64,000 bases of DNA from Symbiodinium microadriaticum (taxonomy: Eukaryota; Sar; Dinophyceae; Suessiales; Symbiodiniaceae), in assembly GCA_001939145.1 (NCBI GenBank), contig LSRX01001209.1:5801-69800 (forward strand), read 5' to 3'. Under the pieces are notes generated by a model. That model made no database searches. It was not told the origin of the DNA and worked only from the letters and a program-made list of their open reading frames with translations. Shown here piece by piece: positions 42,393 to 53,474 of the stretch (the stretch's first letter is position 1; every line of letters starts with the position of its first letter). The translations under genes were made by a program, and so were the position numbers.

Positions 42393-43059
42393 CAGAGCTG
42401 CTTTAAAAGGGAGACTTTGGGGTGTGTTGGATAGCAAAGAGCGCCGAATGTTGCAGAACCTGGGGTACCGGGTACAGCGGCTCGCGTAGCAACGAATTTC
42501 ATCCCTTATGGATTGTGCAGGTTCGACGGGGCTTCTGAGGAATGGTGGGGGGCTTTAGAAATGTGCGGTCACGTTCTTGGGACCTTGAAGGCGCAGTAGC
42601 AGCAAGCCCTCAAGATCAATTCTGCCTGTGGTTATCTGCAGCACAGGAAAAGTTGAAGTATCCTCGCGGTATTCCCCCCAAGCCTTCACGAACGACGAGC
42701 GCGAGGTATGGCGATGTGCTTGCAGAGGAGTTCGCAGGTCAGCGCCGTGTCGAGTCGTATCAGAAAGCTGACTGTTGATCCCATGGTGCAGAGATGGACA
42801 AAGCGCAGTTTGAATACGGCGCATTACGTCACATGCGACATGTCTTGTAATGCAATGACGCATTGACGCAGGGAATCTTTGGTCCTTAGACAGAGACGAA
42901 AGAGCCCTAATGGGCCCTGGAAAGACAGCAGAGTTTCAGAGATGAAAGGGATGTCACGACTTACCGTTGCCAGCAATGCGCAACCAGTCGGCAGGCTTCT
43001 TCGTGTACCAAGTCGCCCGCGATGACACCGTGCCTCGGAACAGTTGGGGCCAGAATCAC

Positions 43060-43371
43060 CTAGAAGAGCCTGAGTAGGCTTGAACTCATACTGTAGTCCT
43101 GAATGTTGTTTGACATTTCGCAGCGAACAGTGAACCACTGACGCAGGCTCAGTATCAGCGCGACGTCACGCGCTCGAAAGCGTAACCGCCTCATGAGGTG
43201 GGGCTGGAAGAACTCCAGCGCCAAATCGCAGAATCCGAGGGCAGCCTGCATCTCAGCGGGTTCTCCTTGACATGACATGGTGACTTGCCTGCGTTGCCTG
43301 TCTGGAGTTCGCGAAGGTGACGACATCCGTGCATCGAAGAAGCTCCTGCCCACTTCTCGGAATGGTTCCAT
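43060..43371 (-). CDS. possible minus-strand exon, unknown
   Basis: On the minus strand the frame reads GEPAEMQAALGFCDLALEFF, then QPHLMRRLRFRARDVALILS and LRQWFTVRCEMSNN. This is a helical, balanced composition and more protein-like than the plus frames here. An adjacent minus frame (42824-43138, ATVSRDIPFISETLLSFQGP) may be a later exon. It would be one of the few minus-strand genes in the window. Confidence 0.35.
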   Translation of the reverse strand: MEPFREVGRSFFDARMSSPSRTPDRQRRQVTMSCQGEPAEMQAALGFCDLALEFFQPHLMRRLRFRARDVALILSLRQWFTVRCEMSNNIQDYSMSSSLLRLF

Positions 43372-44326
43372 GCGTGACAGTAGGGCTGCGCTGAAACAGG
43401 CAAAAGTCTGGTTACGCTAAGTCTCCAGGAGACTGTTATCGTGTATCCTCTTGTGGAGTCGGGGGCCGGATTTCTATGAGGCAGCCTCTCCAGGATCGTT
43501 TTGGTTTGCACGCCTGCGAACGGAGCTGTGAAGATTGCGACGCGGGCAGCCCTGAAGCAGCACGTCTTGCAGTAGCACCCCATGTTGAAAGACGTCCATA
43601 GCAAGATCGACTTGATGGAAGGCACAAGGTGCAAACGGTCAAGTCAGCGGCCTTCAGTTGCAAAGCAAACCTTTCCAAGCATCTCCAAGTACCTGACCAA
43701 TCAGAGCGTGATCCCGCCAAATGTGGACCCCATGGCGCGGCTGGCGCCTACTTTGGATATTTGGACTGGCCGCTGGTGACGGCGGCTGGCGGCATGCCTG
43801 GAAACAGGAAGGCAGCAGAGCAGCAAGATTTCCTTCCATGCGGGTCCCCATCTAGTGAATCTCATCCAGAGACTGGCCCAAGCCGAGGCCGGTATTTGCC
43901 CGTGGACCCGGCGTCGCGAGGCCAAAGCTTCAGAGCTCTTAAGCTCTTAGGATTATTTGCCGACAGCCTGCCGCAAATCACCATCACAATTCGTGTCACT
44001 ATGCCATGCTTCACTACCAGTACCACTTCCACTACCGCTGGCAAAATCGCTATTGCTCTCATTAATAACTCCGAACAAACCATACACCACTAAGCACTGG
44101 GCGCTACTCATTAATCACTTCATACTTATCACGTATCACTAATTGCAATTCACGGCTCTCCGCGCATGCTCACAAAGCACTCGGCACCAGTCACTCACCA
44201 CTCATCACCAAGTATTTGCTAACCACTCGTCACCTTATCACCCTTCACTCTTCACATCTTACTAATCATTCACCACTAGTCACTAATCATGATGGGATCA
44301 CTTTCGGGCTATCTACCACTATGACA

Positions 44327-44328
44327 AT

Positions 44329-44406
<78 letters not shown>

Positions 44407-44410
44407 CACT
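44327..44410 (+). repeat. ACT trinucleotide array
   Basis: ACT units with a few ACC. It ends at a single N (44411). It is preceded from about 44090 by irregular CACTAATCA/CACTCATCA sequence. Confidence 0.9.
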
Positions 44411-44411
44411 N

Positions 44412-45455
44412 CTTCTACTTCTACTTCTACTTCTACTTCTACTTCTACTTCTACTTCTACTTCTACTTCTACTTCTACTTCTACTTCTACTTCTACTTCT
44501 ACTTCTACTTCTACTTCTACTTCTACTTCTACTTCTACTTCTACTTCTACTTCTACTTCTACTTCTACTTCTACTTCTACTTCTACTTCTACTTCTACTT
44601 CTACTTCTACTTCTACTTCTACTTCTACTTCTACTTCTACTTCTACTTCTACTTCTACTTCTACTTCTACTTCTACTTCTACTTCTACTTCTACTTCTAC
44701 TTCTACTTCTACTTCTACTTCTACTTCTACTTCTACTTCTACTTCTACTTCTACTTCTACTTCTACTTCTACTTCTACTTCTACTTCTACTTCTACTTCT
44801 ACTTCTACTTCTACTTCTACTTCTACTTCTACTTCTACTTCTACTTCTACTTCTACTTCTACTTCTACTTCTACTTCTACTTCTACTTCTACTTCTACTT
44901 CTACTTCTACTTCTACTTCTACTTCTACTTCTACTTCTACTTCTACTTCTACTTCTACTTCTACTTCTACTTCTACTTCTACTTCTACTTCTACTTCTAC
45001 TTCTACTTCTACTTCTACTTCTACTTCTACTTCTACTTCTACTTCTACTTCTACTTCTACTTCTACTTCTACTTCTACTTCTACTTCTACTTCTACTTCT
45101 ACTTCTACTTCTACTTCTACTTCTACTTCTACTTCTACTTCTACTTCTACTTCTACTTCTACTTCTACTTCTACTTCTACTTCTACTTCTACTTCTACTT
45201 CTACTTCTACTTCTACTTCTACTTCTACTTCTACTTCTACTTCTACTTCTACTTCTACTTCTACTTCTACTTCTACTTCTACTTCTACTTCTACTTCTAC
45301 TTCTACTTCTACTTCTACTTCTACTTCTACTTCTACTTCTACTTCTACTTCTACTTCTACTTCTACTTCTACTTCTACTTCTACTTCTACTGCTACTTCT
45401 ACTTCTACTTCTACTTCTACTTCTACTTCTACTTCTACTTCTACTTCTACTTCGA
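44412..45455 (+). repeat. TTCTAC hexanucleotide array, about 174 copies
   Basis: About 1.04 kb of nearly perfect TTCTAC; the only variant noticed is TACTGCTACTTC near 45390. One frame reads (Ser-Thr)n without stops, another Phe-Tyr, the third Leu-Leu. Transition at 45455 to GACGAC-rich sequence. Confidence 0.95.
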
Positions 45456-45705
45456 CGACGAAGAAACCACGACGACGACGACGACGAGGACGATGACGAG
45501 GACGACGACGACGACGACGACTACTACTACAACTCTCGCCACCGCCACTACTTATGTACGCTGCTACTAGGACTAGGACTAGGACTAGGACGTGGACTAC
45601 GATTACGACTACGGCTACGACGTCTACGACTAGACGTCTACGGCTACGACGACGACGACTACTACTGTGACTGCTACCACTAATTCTCTTGCTGCTGCTG
45701 CTGCC

Positions 45706-45737
<32 letters not shown>

Positions 45738-45770
45738 GATTACTTCTACTGCTACTTCTGCTTCGGCTGA
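45456..45770 (+). repeat. GAC / CTACGA / GCT trinucleotide-like repeats
   Basis: A succession of GACGAC, ACTAGG, CTACGACTACGG and GCTGCT tracts. The frame at 45667-45957 reads Ala/Ser/Thr-rich and then CNTQECAPFEENEAQEQPDC, so its last part may be exonic. Confidence 0.8.
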
Positions 45771-46134
45771 TTCTTCTAGCGGTGGTGGCTCTATCACTTC
45801 AGGCATGCGTTCCAATATTTGCAACACTCAGGAATGTGCACCCTTCGAAGAGAATGAAGCACAGGAGCAGCCGGACTGCTGGAGGACGGATGCTTTCGCA
45901 GATGTGGGACGACAACAGCGGTTAAGTGCAAGTAACACCACGCAAGATGCAGAATAATTAGTAGCGCTGCAGACGATGACAGAAGTAATCATCTTACCAC
46001 TTGCCACCCAAAGAGTGGTCATACGTTGCCAAGCACACGAGGCGGCACGATCGGCCTACCACTTGAGATGGGCTGGGGTGCATCCTGGTTATTTGCAGAC
46101 GAGGCGAATGTCGCCGATGGCTTAGTGACTGCAG

Positions 46135-46500
46135 ATGCCGAAGAGCTGTGTCTGCGGCAGGGCGGATGAAGTAGCTTCGTGCTGCATTTCCGAGGAGTAT
46201 AGAGCTTTCTCCTCTGGGAAGTTTTGCGCCAATGGTGGCAAAGTGCCCTTCATCGTGGAGGGACTCTTCGAACCTGAAGAGTGCGTCATGAGATGCACCG
46301 CTGCCCACAACTGTGCCTTCGCCACGTTGTACAGCAACGGCTGGTGCCAGTTGGGTTCCAAATGTGCGGCGGAGGCGGAAGCAGGAGATGCTTCCTCTGT
46401 GACCTACGCCAAGGCATTGGCGAATCATAATCTTAAGAGATATCTTAGCAAAAGAAAAACAAAACACTCCTGGCCACAAGCACTGCGTCCTGTGCCATAG
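46135..46500 (+). CDS. apple/PAN-like cysteine-rich exon
   Basis: After ACTGCAG the frame reads CCISEEYRAFSSGKFCANGG, then FEPEECVMRCTAAHNCAFAT, LYSNGWCQLGSKC and AGDASSVTYAKAL. The pattern C...CxxxC...CxFAT...GWCQL...C resembles the apple/PAN modules frequent in dinoflagellate secreted or surface proteins. It follows an Ala/Ser/Thr-rich frame, consistent with a mucin-like linker upstream. The basic tail after NHNL may be non-coding; a GT/GC donor near 46415 is possible. The stop of the open frame is 46498-46500. Confidence 0.55.
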   Translation: MPKSCVCGRADEVASCCISEEYRAFSSGKFCANGGKVPFIVEGLFEPEECVMRCTAAHNCAFATLYSNGWCQLGSKCAAEAEAGDASSVTYAKALANHNLKRYLSKRKTKHSWPQALRPVP

Positions 46501-46642
46501 GTCCACGTGAAGTCCGCATGCGTCGACGGCACATGTTAAGCACTCAGAGATTGTTGTTATAGGCTTTTCCTCAGTTGGTCTGTTTGCCGCGATTGGAGTG
46601 GGCTCTGAGGTGCAGCAGGCGTCAAGCCCTAGCCGGGCCTGT

Positions 46643-46830
46643 AGCGTTTTCGCACCGAGATGAGGGGCTCCCTGCTAAAGTGCGGTGACGAAGCCAGGCG
46701 CGAAGCAAAGCAGCGATATGCTGCTGCTCACCTTGCTCATGCGGTCGCAAAATGGCGTGCCATTGTTGATTCGTCACGGAAAAGGTTGAGCCCTGAGTGG
46801 CTCGTACGTGGCAACAGTATGCTGATCTGA
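46643..46830 (+). CDS. unknown C-terminal exon
   Basis: After GGCCTGTAG the frame reads EMRGSLLKCGDEARREAKQR, then YAAAHLAHAVAKWRAIVDSS and RKRLSPEWLVRGNSMLI, with a stop at 46828-46830. A long charged helix. There is no ATG at the start, as expected for an internal or last exon. Function unknown. Confidence 0.45.
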
Positions 46831-47890
46831 GGGAGTCCCACGTCTCAGAGTCCGGCATCAAGGGCATGAAGCTCACCCGGACGATCACCGGCACCTGCAC
46901 CGAGGCTCATCAAGCCTGTTTGTAAATTGTAAGGGGGCGACACCATGTCCGCCTGGACCCTGCTGACCCCAGCCTCCGTCCTAGCACCATCACAATTCAG
47001 CCATGTGAGATATCCAACACAGGTTCCGTGTCGCGAATTCAACGAGCTGCACCTAGGAATTTCCCTGACCATCAAGCCCAAGCCTTGAAGCCAAGACTTA
47101 TCACATGAACCGGAGGCTTTGAAATTAAATCCAAACTCAACATCTTGCACCCAAACTGTGCAGTAAGTTGCTCGGGCCCACTAAACTTGTAAGTCATCAA
47201 TCTTATGTGGAGTTTGGTTTTGACACTCGCCTGGCGAGCAAACATTCCACAACTTTAGACGATGTCTGCTTCAGTGCACAAGGTGCAAAGGTAGTAGCTC
47301 TTGATTGGAGCCCACTGCAAGGGAAGGTCGCAGATAAGGTACCCAGGGTAATTTAGATGCGATGTGGTTTGCAAAGAGGGTGTCGTGTCGGATCTGCTTG
47401 TGACAGCCGCGCGGTTCAAGCGCCCGATGCGCCGTGCGGCGCAGTGTCGCCAGCTCCTGCGAAGAAGTTTGCTGATCCTGGGTACCTCTGGCTCTTGTTT
47501 GGCCGGACCCATCCGGTGTGAGATGCGGGGGTCTCGGTGCCAGACGAGTGCAGGGCTTGTCCAAGCTATGGATAGAGCGGGCAGGGTAGTGGGGTTGCCT
47601 AGGTTCAGCGATGATCCCCTCGGTCTCGGTGGCATGGATGGGGGCGGAAGTCTCTTCGGACGAAGAGGCTCCGATCGGAGCTTATCCAGCCAGTTTAGGG
47701 TCCTGGTCCGGAGATTCGATTGAACTTGAACCAGACTGACCCTACAAGTGTCGAATTATCGGAAGCACGTTTTTGCAAGCAATTTACTGCGCACAAGGCA
47801 AATCTCGCTTGTGATCCACTTCATGCTTGAATGCCTGCTGCAGGAGCTGGTGCGAAACGCGCCCAAGCCAAGGCCCAGAGCACAACAGCC
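46831..47890. other. no recognised gene
   Basis: Overlapping ORFs on both strands (for example plus 47364-47723, minus 47255-47635) are all Arg/Ser-rich and without domains. Confidence 0.4.
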
Positions 47891-47900
47891 TAAACCCACT

Positions 47901-48110
47901 AGTAGTAGTAGTAGTAGTCGTCGTCGTCGTCGTCGTCGTCGTAGTAGCAGTAGTGTAGTAGTAGTCGTCGTCGTCGTAGTAGTAGCAGCAGCAGCAGGAG
48001 GAGTAGTGGCAGTAACAGCAGCAGCAGTAGTGGCAGTGACAGTGGCAGCAGCATCAGCAGCATCAGCAGCGGCGGCAGCAGCTGTAGCTGTAGATTGTAG
48101 TAGCTGTAGC
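47901..48110 (+). repeat. GTA/GTC/GCA trinucleotide arrays
   Basis: Blocks of AGTAGT, CGTCGT, AGCAGC and AGTGGCAGT. Low-complexity ORFs on both strands are artefacts. Confidence 0.9.
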
Positions 48111-48250
48111 ACACATCGTCGTGTGGTTCAGAGGCTGCTGCCTTAAATGATCGCAAGTCTTTCGCTTCAGTGTTTCCTGGATCGTGTTCGCTCATGGGAC
48201 TTTCCCAACTGGCGGCGCTTAGCGGGTTGGCCTGGTTGTAGTTCCGCCAG

Positions 48251-51200
48251 GTTCCGGTGACAATCCTGTGCGGGTTTCTTGGTGGCTTGACTTGGCACAA
48301 AGAGTCGAAACAGCTGGGAAGTGCGACTGCCGATCCAAGCTTAGCCTTAGATTGAGTCTCTCTCGGAAAGACGCCTACATATACAATGCAGGTCGCCCGC
48401 AAGAATGACGTGTGGTAGCACGGGTCTGCTGAGGCGCGGGCAAGACGACCATGGTGCAGCACGTTCTGAAGAATCGGGAAGGTCTCAAGGCCAGTCCGAC
48501 ATCACTTTCGTCCGCGGTAGGCGAGGGACGGAGCTTTGGCAAGGTGGGGGTTGTGGTCAATGACGTGGCAGAGGTGAACATCGATTCCGAGGCTGGCCTC
48601 ATCTTGTGCTCTGCCGGCTGCGACTTTCTGCACATGCCAGCCGGCAGTTGCAGGTCTTGAAATTTGAAGATGCCGACGGCATCGTGGGGCTGCAGAACGG
48701 ATGTGTCTGTTGCTCTGGCAGGCTGGTCGTTACAGTGCCAACTTCACATGATCTGCACATGTGCAGTCAGACATAGACAGACACACTGACGCACACGCAC
48801 GCACTCCCGCCCGCANNNNNNNNNNNNNNNNNNNNNNNNNNNNNNNNNNNNNNNNNNNNNNNNCGCCCGCCCGCACGCACACGGAGACGGAGACACACGT
48901 GCGCGCAGTCAACGGATGCCTGGAGCAGGGCCGATCTGTTCGCGCGACTTCAAGAACTGGTGGAGAGCAGCGGAGTGACGAAGTTGGAGAAGCCGTGGGA
49001 CAGGCTCAGAAAAGTGCTTGCGACACGAGCTGGGTAGGTCTGCAGGATTTCCTGTTCTGACCCCAGGCTCGTGGTTGAGTGCTCCGGAGTTGCGGAGCCG
49101 GAAAGCATTGCCTCGGAGCTCGAGGCTTCGGCTCGGAGCTTCAGCGGTTTGTGAGATTCTGCGGTCTTTGCTGATGGCAGCGTGGACTCTCTGAACGTGC
49201 TTCTTCTGATGGGAGTTGCTAGCAAGCGGCCTCCACAAGGGGAATCCTAGTTTGGTGGGTCCACGAGCTGCCGAAGGCCATGGGCCGAAGAGGCGAGCCG
49301 GTCATGAAGCGAGTTTTCCTCGTGGCATCGCCGCATTTGCTCGCTAACAATGGAAACGGGTGCTTTCGGCGGGTTGCTTTTGTTGAGAGTTCAAAGGGCT
49401 CCCCCCCGGCTTGCAGCGGCTCTCCAAGTGCCAAGGCTGGTATCATCTGCGTCGTCGATGCTTCGGCCTTCTGGGACATGTACAACTCAGGCGAGGCGAA
49501 TCCTGACAGGAAGATCGGGTTTGCGGCTTGGCTTCTGCAGAGAGACTCTGGATTCAGGTGACAGCGGCGACGCAACTCGCAAACCGTTGTCAGTCCTGCT
49601 GGTGAGCCAGCTGGAGTCGGCGGACACCGTCACTCAGCCAGAGTTCTATGCAAGTCATGTTACAAGTTTGAAGCGCGCAAGAGCAAGTGCCAAGGTCGTC
49701 ATCAATAAGACTGACTTGGCCGCTTGCCGATACTGTTGTTGTTCTGCCTGCCTTGCTTGGTCTCACTGCCGCGCGACTGTGAGCCAGGTGAGCCCGGAAG
49801 AGTTAGACAAAGTTCGACAGCTTGTGTCTGCCTTGAGCCCGAATGCTCGGCAGTTTCCGGCAACGAAAGGGGCCATTCCCATGAGGCGGGACCATCGTTT
49901 TTATGCTTTCCGCGCTACAGATGTCAGCACGATGAGGACCCTGCTCCCCGCCGATCCGGTGGATTTGGACATGCCGGCGTGCTTTGGCCGCAAGGGTTCT
50001 CACACAGGGGGGCTACTAGGGCAAGCAAGCAGGCACGTGAGTGCGCTAGGAAACCGAGCTTATTCAAAGAGAAACCTCTTTAAAATTGATGCGCTTTCAT
50101 AGGTTTATTGTGGGAGGTTTTGCAAGCACCAAGAAGTTGTGAGCAGACCTTGAAAGGCCTACTTGCGCAAAGGCCTTGCGTGTGTGACAGACCTTAGGCC
50201 CTTAGGCAGGGTGGGCCATGTGGGCCTCTAACGAGGGAAGTTTTGGGAGGGCCTGCATTCGTGCGGAAATCATATGACCAGCGCGTCTTGCGGGATGCTG
50301 ATTTGTTTTCTTTTCGCTCGTAGCGGTCGCATGGCTGAGGTATGTGCCAACATTGGTGAATCGTCACGGTGCAGCAGTCCGTGCTTCTGAAGCAGCAGGC
50401 CAGATGGTCAGTTCAGCTTGCAACTTCTCTGTCGGCCGGATAACCAGGTTATCGTCCGCCCCGTGAAGACCCCCACTCAGCTGTTGCTTTGCAGGCAAGG
50501 GTGGTACTTGCGCGCCGCGCCCTTTTCCCATTCTTGCTGCCTCGACAGCATGAGCGTAAGGATCAAAATGGGCACAACGGACATGGATACGCCCACGCTG
50601 ACCACGGCCACGAACATGCCCACGAGCATGGGCACGAACATGGCCATGGACACGGACACGATGGTGAGGATTGCCAACTATGTGCGCGACATGAACGTTT
50701 TGGCATCTCCAGCCTCTCCCCTACATGTGGCTATGGTGAGGTTACGGCAATGTCAGGGACAAAGGGTCAGACTGAGCTTTGCAGATTTGTGTCTGAGGCT
50801 TCGTTTATCGCTGCAAGGCGCGCCGACTTGGCAGCTGGAGTTCTCAATGTACAGGTAGAGGTGGTGAGAAGCAGAGGAAGTGTAAGATCGTCCAGCTGGG
50901 ATCTGGGAAGCTTGTAGAAACATGAAGGACAGGGTCTTTGATCCTGATCGATTGGCCGACTTCATTAGAGTCCCGGCATGCACCAGGCAAGAGTCTGCGA
51001 GAAGCTTCATGAAACTCGTAGACCTTTTGCCCGAAGGGCCTGCAGCCTTCCATGAATTCAGCCGACAGGGTATGTCACCCGCCATGTTCTAGAACTCAAC
51101 CAAATAGTCCCTCAACTTTGAGACACCGGCCCCCCGCTCCCCCTGCCATGGCCAAGGAAAGCTGCCGGTGGTCGCGGCAACCTTAGGCTTCCTTGCGGAG

Positions 51201-51775
51201 GCCTTTGTTTTTTTTGCAGAGGAGGGCATCATCATCATTATCATCATTACAATCACCATCAGCTCCACACCAGGCAGAGGGCACTCCCTGTGCAGGCCGA
51301 GGTGAAGCCCGTGAAGGATCCTCTGCTTTCGGGCGTCCTTCGCTCCAAAGGCTTTGCCCTCCGGCCGTACAGAAGGGGTCAGGACTGGCTTTGCAAGCCT
51401 CTGGCATACTTCTCGGAGTCTCAGGTACATGTGCTGGGCTCCAAGCAGTCGTTTTACTGGTCGCCGCTTGGAGCGCACGAGCCTACGCCATAAGTCACGT
51501 GCAGCGAAATAGACCTCAGGCATGCTGGCCGACGAATCGAAGCTTTTCCAGCCAGCGAGTCGACCACAAGCAGGCAGTCAGAAGTAGCCCCGGAGCTGCA
51601 CGAAGCTTGCCCTTGAGGTCTTTGACTTAGACCTGCTGTGGCGACCTTGGAATGAGATGCCCAGGTCTTTATTGGGACCAAGCTGGATCGGACTGCCATA
51701 AGTGCAGCGCTGGATGCGTGTCTGGCAAGCACGGATGACAATAGCAACGCCGACGTCACCGGGCCCAAACTGTGA
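48251..51775 (+). CDS. CobW/ZNG1-type G3E GTPase (putative zinc metallochaperone)
   Basis: Exons spliced by eye: 48251-48281 VPVTILCGFLG; 48434-48489 AGKTTMVQHVLKNREGLK (with the previous exon, Walker A GFLGAGKTT); 48544-48591 VGVVVNDVAEVNIDSE; 48654-48721 VLKFEDADGIVGLQNGCVCC, the CxCC metal motif; 48909-49003 ADLFARLQELVESSG; 49067-49124 LVVECSGVAEPESIASELE; 49277-49321 AMGRRGEPVMKRVFL; 49436-49495 AGIICVVDASAFWDMYNSGE; about 49558-49628 PLSVLLVSQLESADT; 49695-49721 VVINKTDLA (NKxD guanine motif); 49788 to about 49880 VSPEELDKVRQLVSALSPNA; 50549 to about 50710, a His-rich run ending ARHERFGISS; about 50918-51067 DRVFDPDRLADFIR; 51296-51355 AEVKPVKDPLLSGVLRSKGF; 51665-51775 VFIGTKLDRTAISAALDACL and a stop. 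It should hydrolyse GTP to deliver a metal, probably Zn, to a client; the His run fits metal binding. Mostly GC-AG introns. The first exon, one segment near 51400-51660 and the phase at 48721/48909 (across a gap) are unresolved. Confidence 0.85.
48490..48543 (+). other. 54-nt in-frame GC-AG intron in the CobW gene
   Basis: GCCAGTCCG...TTTGGCAAG is stop-free and a multiple of three (18 codons). It interrupts NREGLK/VGVVVND, which is continuous in CobW proteins. Retention would insert 18 residues between the Walker A helix and the following strand without a frameshift. Confidence 0.65.
48816..48863. other. assembly gap (48 N) in a CobW intron
   Basis: Flanked by CACACGCACGCA and CGCCCGCCCGCA simple repeats, within the intron between the CxCC exon and the LFARLQELV exon. 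Confidence 0.95.
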
Positions 51776-51929
51776 AAAATGATTGATGCCACCTGGCGGG
51801 ATAGAATTCTGCGAGGCTCCTGCAGAGGATGCAGGAGACCTTAGCAGACCTCCGACTTGTCAGCAATCCCTGCATGCTTGCATATGAAGGAGTCCCCCCC
51901 TTCCCGCATCTGCAAAAGCTGTTGTGCAG

Positions 51930-51980
51930 GTGGAGCTGGTGCCTGGTGGCCACGATGTGGAGGTGACGGAAGAGAACAAG
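51930..51980 (+). CDS. orphan HECT-like exon fragment
   Basis: Between the acceptor GTTGTGCAG and a GC donor (AACAAG|GCAGCT), 17 codons read VELVPGGHDVEVTEENK. This strongly resembles the HECT E3 ligase strand-turn segment (ELxPGGxxxxVTxENK). No HECT flanking sequence is seen; upstream lies the CobW stop only 155 bp away. It could be a stray exon, a pseudogene remnant or a chance match. Confidence 0.4.
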
Positions 51981-52308
51981 GCAGCTGGGTCTCCGGGCAC
52001 CAGCACCACCGCTCCTTGCCTTCCCTCCCACCCCACGTATTCTACAGACTTGTCAGTCAATGTTCAGAAAAAGGCGGCGAAGCTTCATGGGTGCTGCGAG
52101 TGCTGCCTCTTTAGCCTTGAGCTAATGCCCCCATGGAACGCCTTTAAACTGCTTGACTCCCGACATGCCAAGCAGGCAGACTGGCTACGGCCGCAGCCTC
52201 GAAGAGAGATCGTTGGTCGGGTATGGGCGTGGGCGGCGGTGTTGGAATGAAGAACATGGGCGGGCCCGCTACACCTTTAGTACCACGTCTGAGCCCATGA
52301 TGCCAGCC

Positions 52309-52664
52309 AGCTCTTACCCCTGCTGCGAGAGAGGCTCCACCTGCATGACAAGCTGTACCGATCGATGCAGAAGGCTGCCGACTCCTTTCGTGCAGGGGCC
52401 GTGGCCTCAGAGAGTTCCGGCCGCCTGCGCTTGTCACTTCGGTTTTGTGGCCGAGATCTTGGACATTTGGGGCGGTACTCGGCGGACCTGTCCATTGTTG
52501 GCACGCCCCGGATGCATGCTTGTGTCTGCTGGCTGTGGGGGTTATTCATGCTTCCGAAAATCTGGGCAAGCTGGATTCTGATGAATCCTGCAAGAGGTCC
52601 TGCTGACGCCAGCGGAGTTTCCACCTCAGGGCAGTGGAGCGTTGTGTCAGATCGACACAAGTGA
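52309..52664 (+). CDS. unknown helical ORF
   Basis: The frame reads LLPLLRERLHLHDKLYRSMQ, then KAADSFRAGAVASESSGRLR, and stays open to 52664. The first 35 residues look like a real helix; the rest (Cys/Trp-rich) may be intron. No family. Confidence 0.35.
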
Positions 52665-53450
52665 GTTGTCACACTGTCTTAGCTTGCAGCTAAAGACAGC
52701 GCAAGTGTGCTGAGAGTATGGTGCTAAGATCTTTCAGAGTTACGATTTCGATTCCAAACCTGATCGGGCCTTTTTTTCGCTCCGGCACCAGGCTTGTGCG
52801 GATTTGGGCCGGCAGCGGCGTGACCGATGCAGATGTGCGTCGCTGGAAGGAGGCTCACTGGTTGTCCAATTGCACGCACCGACGCACCGCCCGTATCGCG
52901 CGAATGCACCAGCATTTTGGATCCGTGGTTGTGCATGTGGCATGTGTCATATGGCTTTTCTGTGTTGGGGTTCCGGAGGTTGCGACCGTCAGCGACGAGG
53001 TCAAGACGCAAGCAGGCCTCTCATGGACTTAGCCCGTCTCGCTTGTTTTGCGTGGTTTACTGAGGTTCGCTGAGGGGTTGCACTGTCACGGGGTTGCAGT
53101 GTATCGGCCTTGCAACTTAAATGGTTGTCCCTCTTCCGTCGAATTTGCTGCTTCTGACCAGGTTCAATGCCGGAATGTCTCATGGACTGTTTCCATTGTT
53201 GTCGTATCCAGCGGCCCTGCCTTGAATCCGATGCCTCCGACATGTTCAGACGTACCCAGAAGGAGCTGGCCCTCCAAGCAGATGGTGTCTCTTGTTTCTG
53301 TCCTTTTCGGCGAGAGTTTCTCCTGCTTTCGTGTTCACGAGGCTGACGCGGTCGGTGCGTTTAATTGCATCCGTGTCCAGCAACTGATGCAGACTGAACT
53401 CCTGAGTGGTGCTTAGATCGATAGTGTTAGACGGTTAGAGTTCTGTTATC
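52665..53450. other. no recognised gene
   Basis: ORFs of 60-122 residues on both strands without domains. Confidence 0.4.
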
Positions 53451-53474
53451 TTTGAGTGTGGCCGCGGCACCAGG

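Noticed and set aside
44216..45496. A 426-residue Ser-Thr ORF as a real protein
   Set aside because: Its open frame is explained by the TTCTAC array; kept only as a finding, not as a gene.
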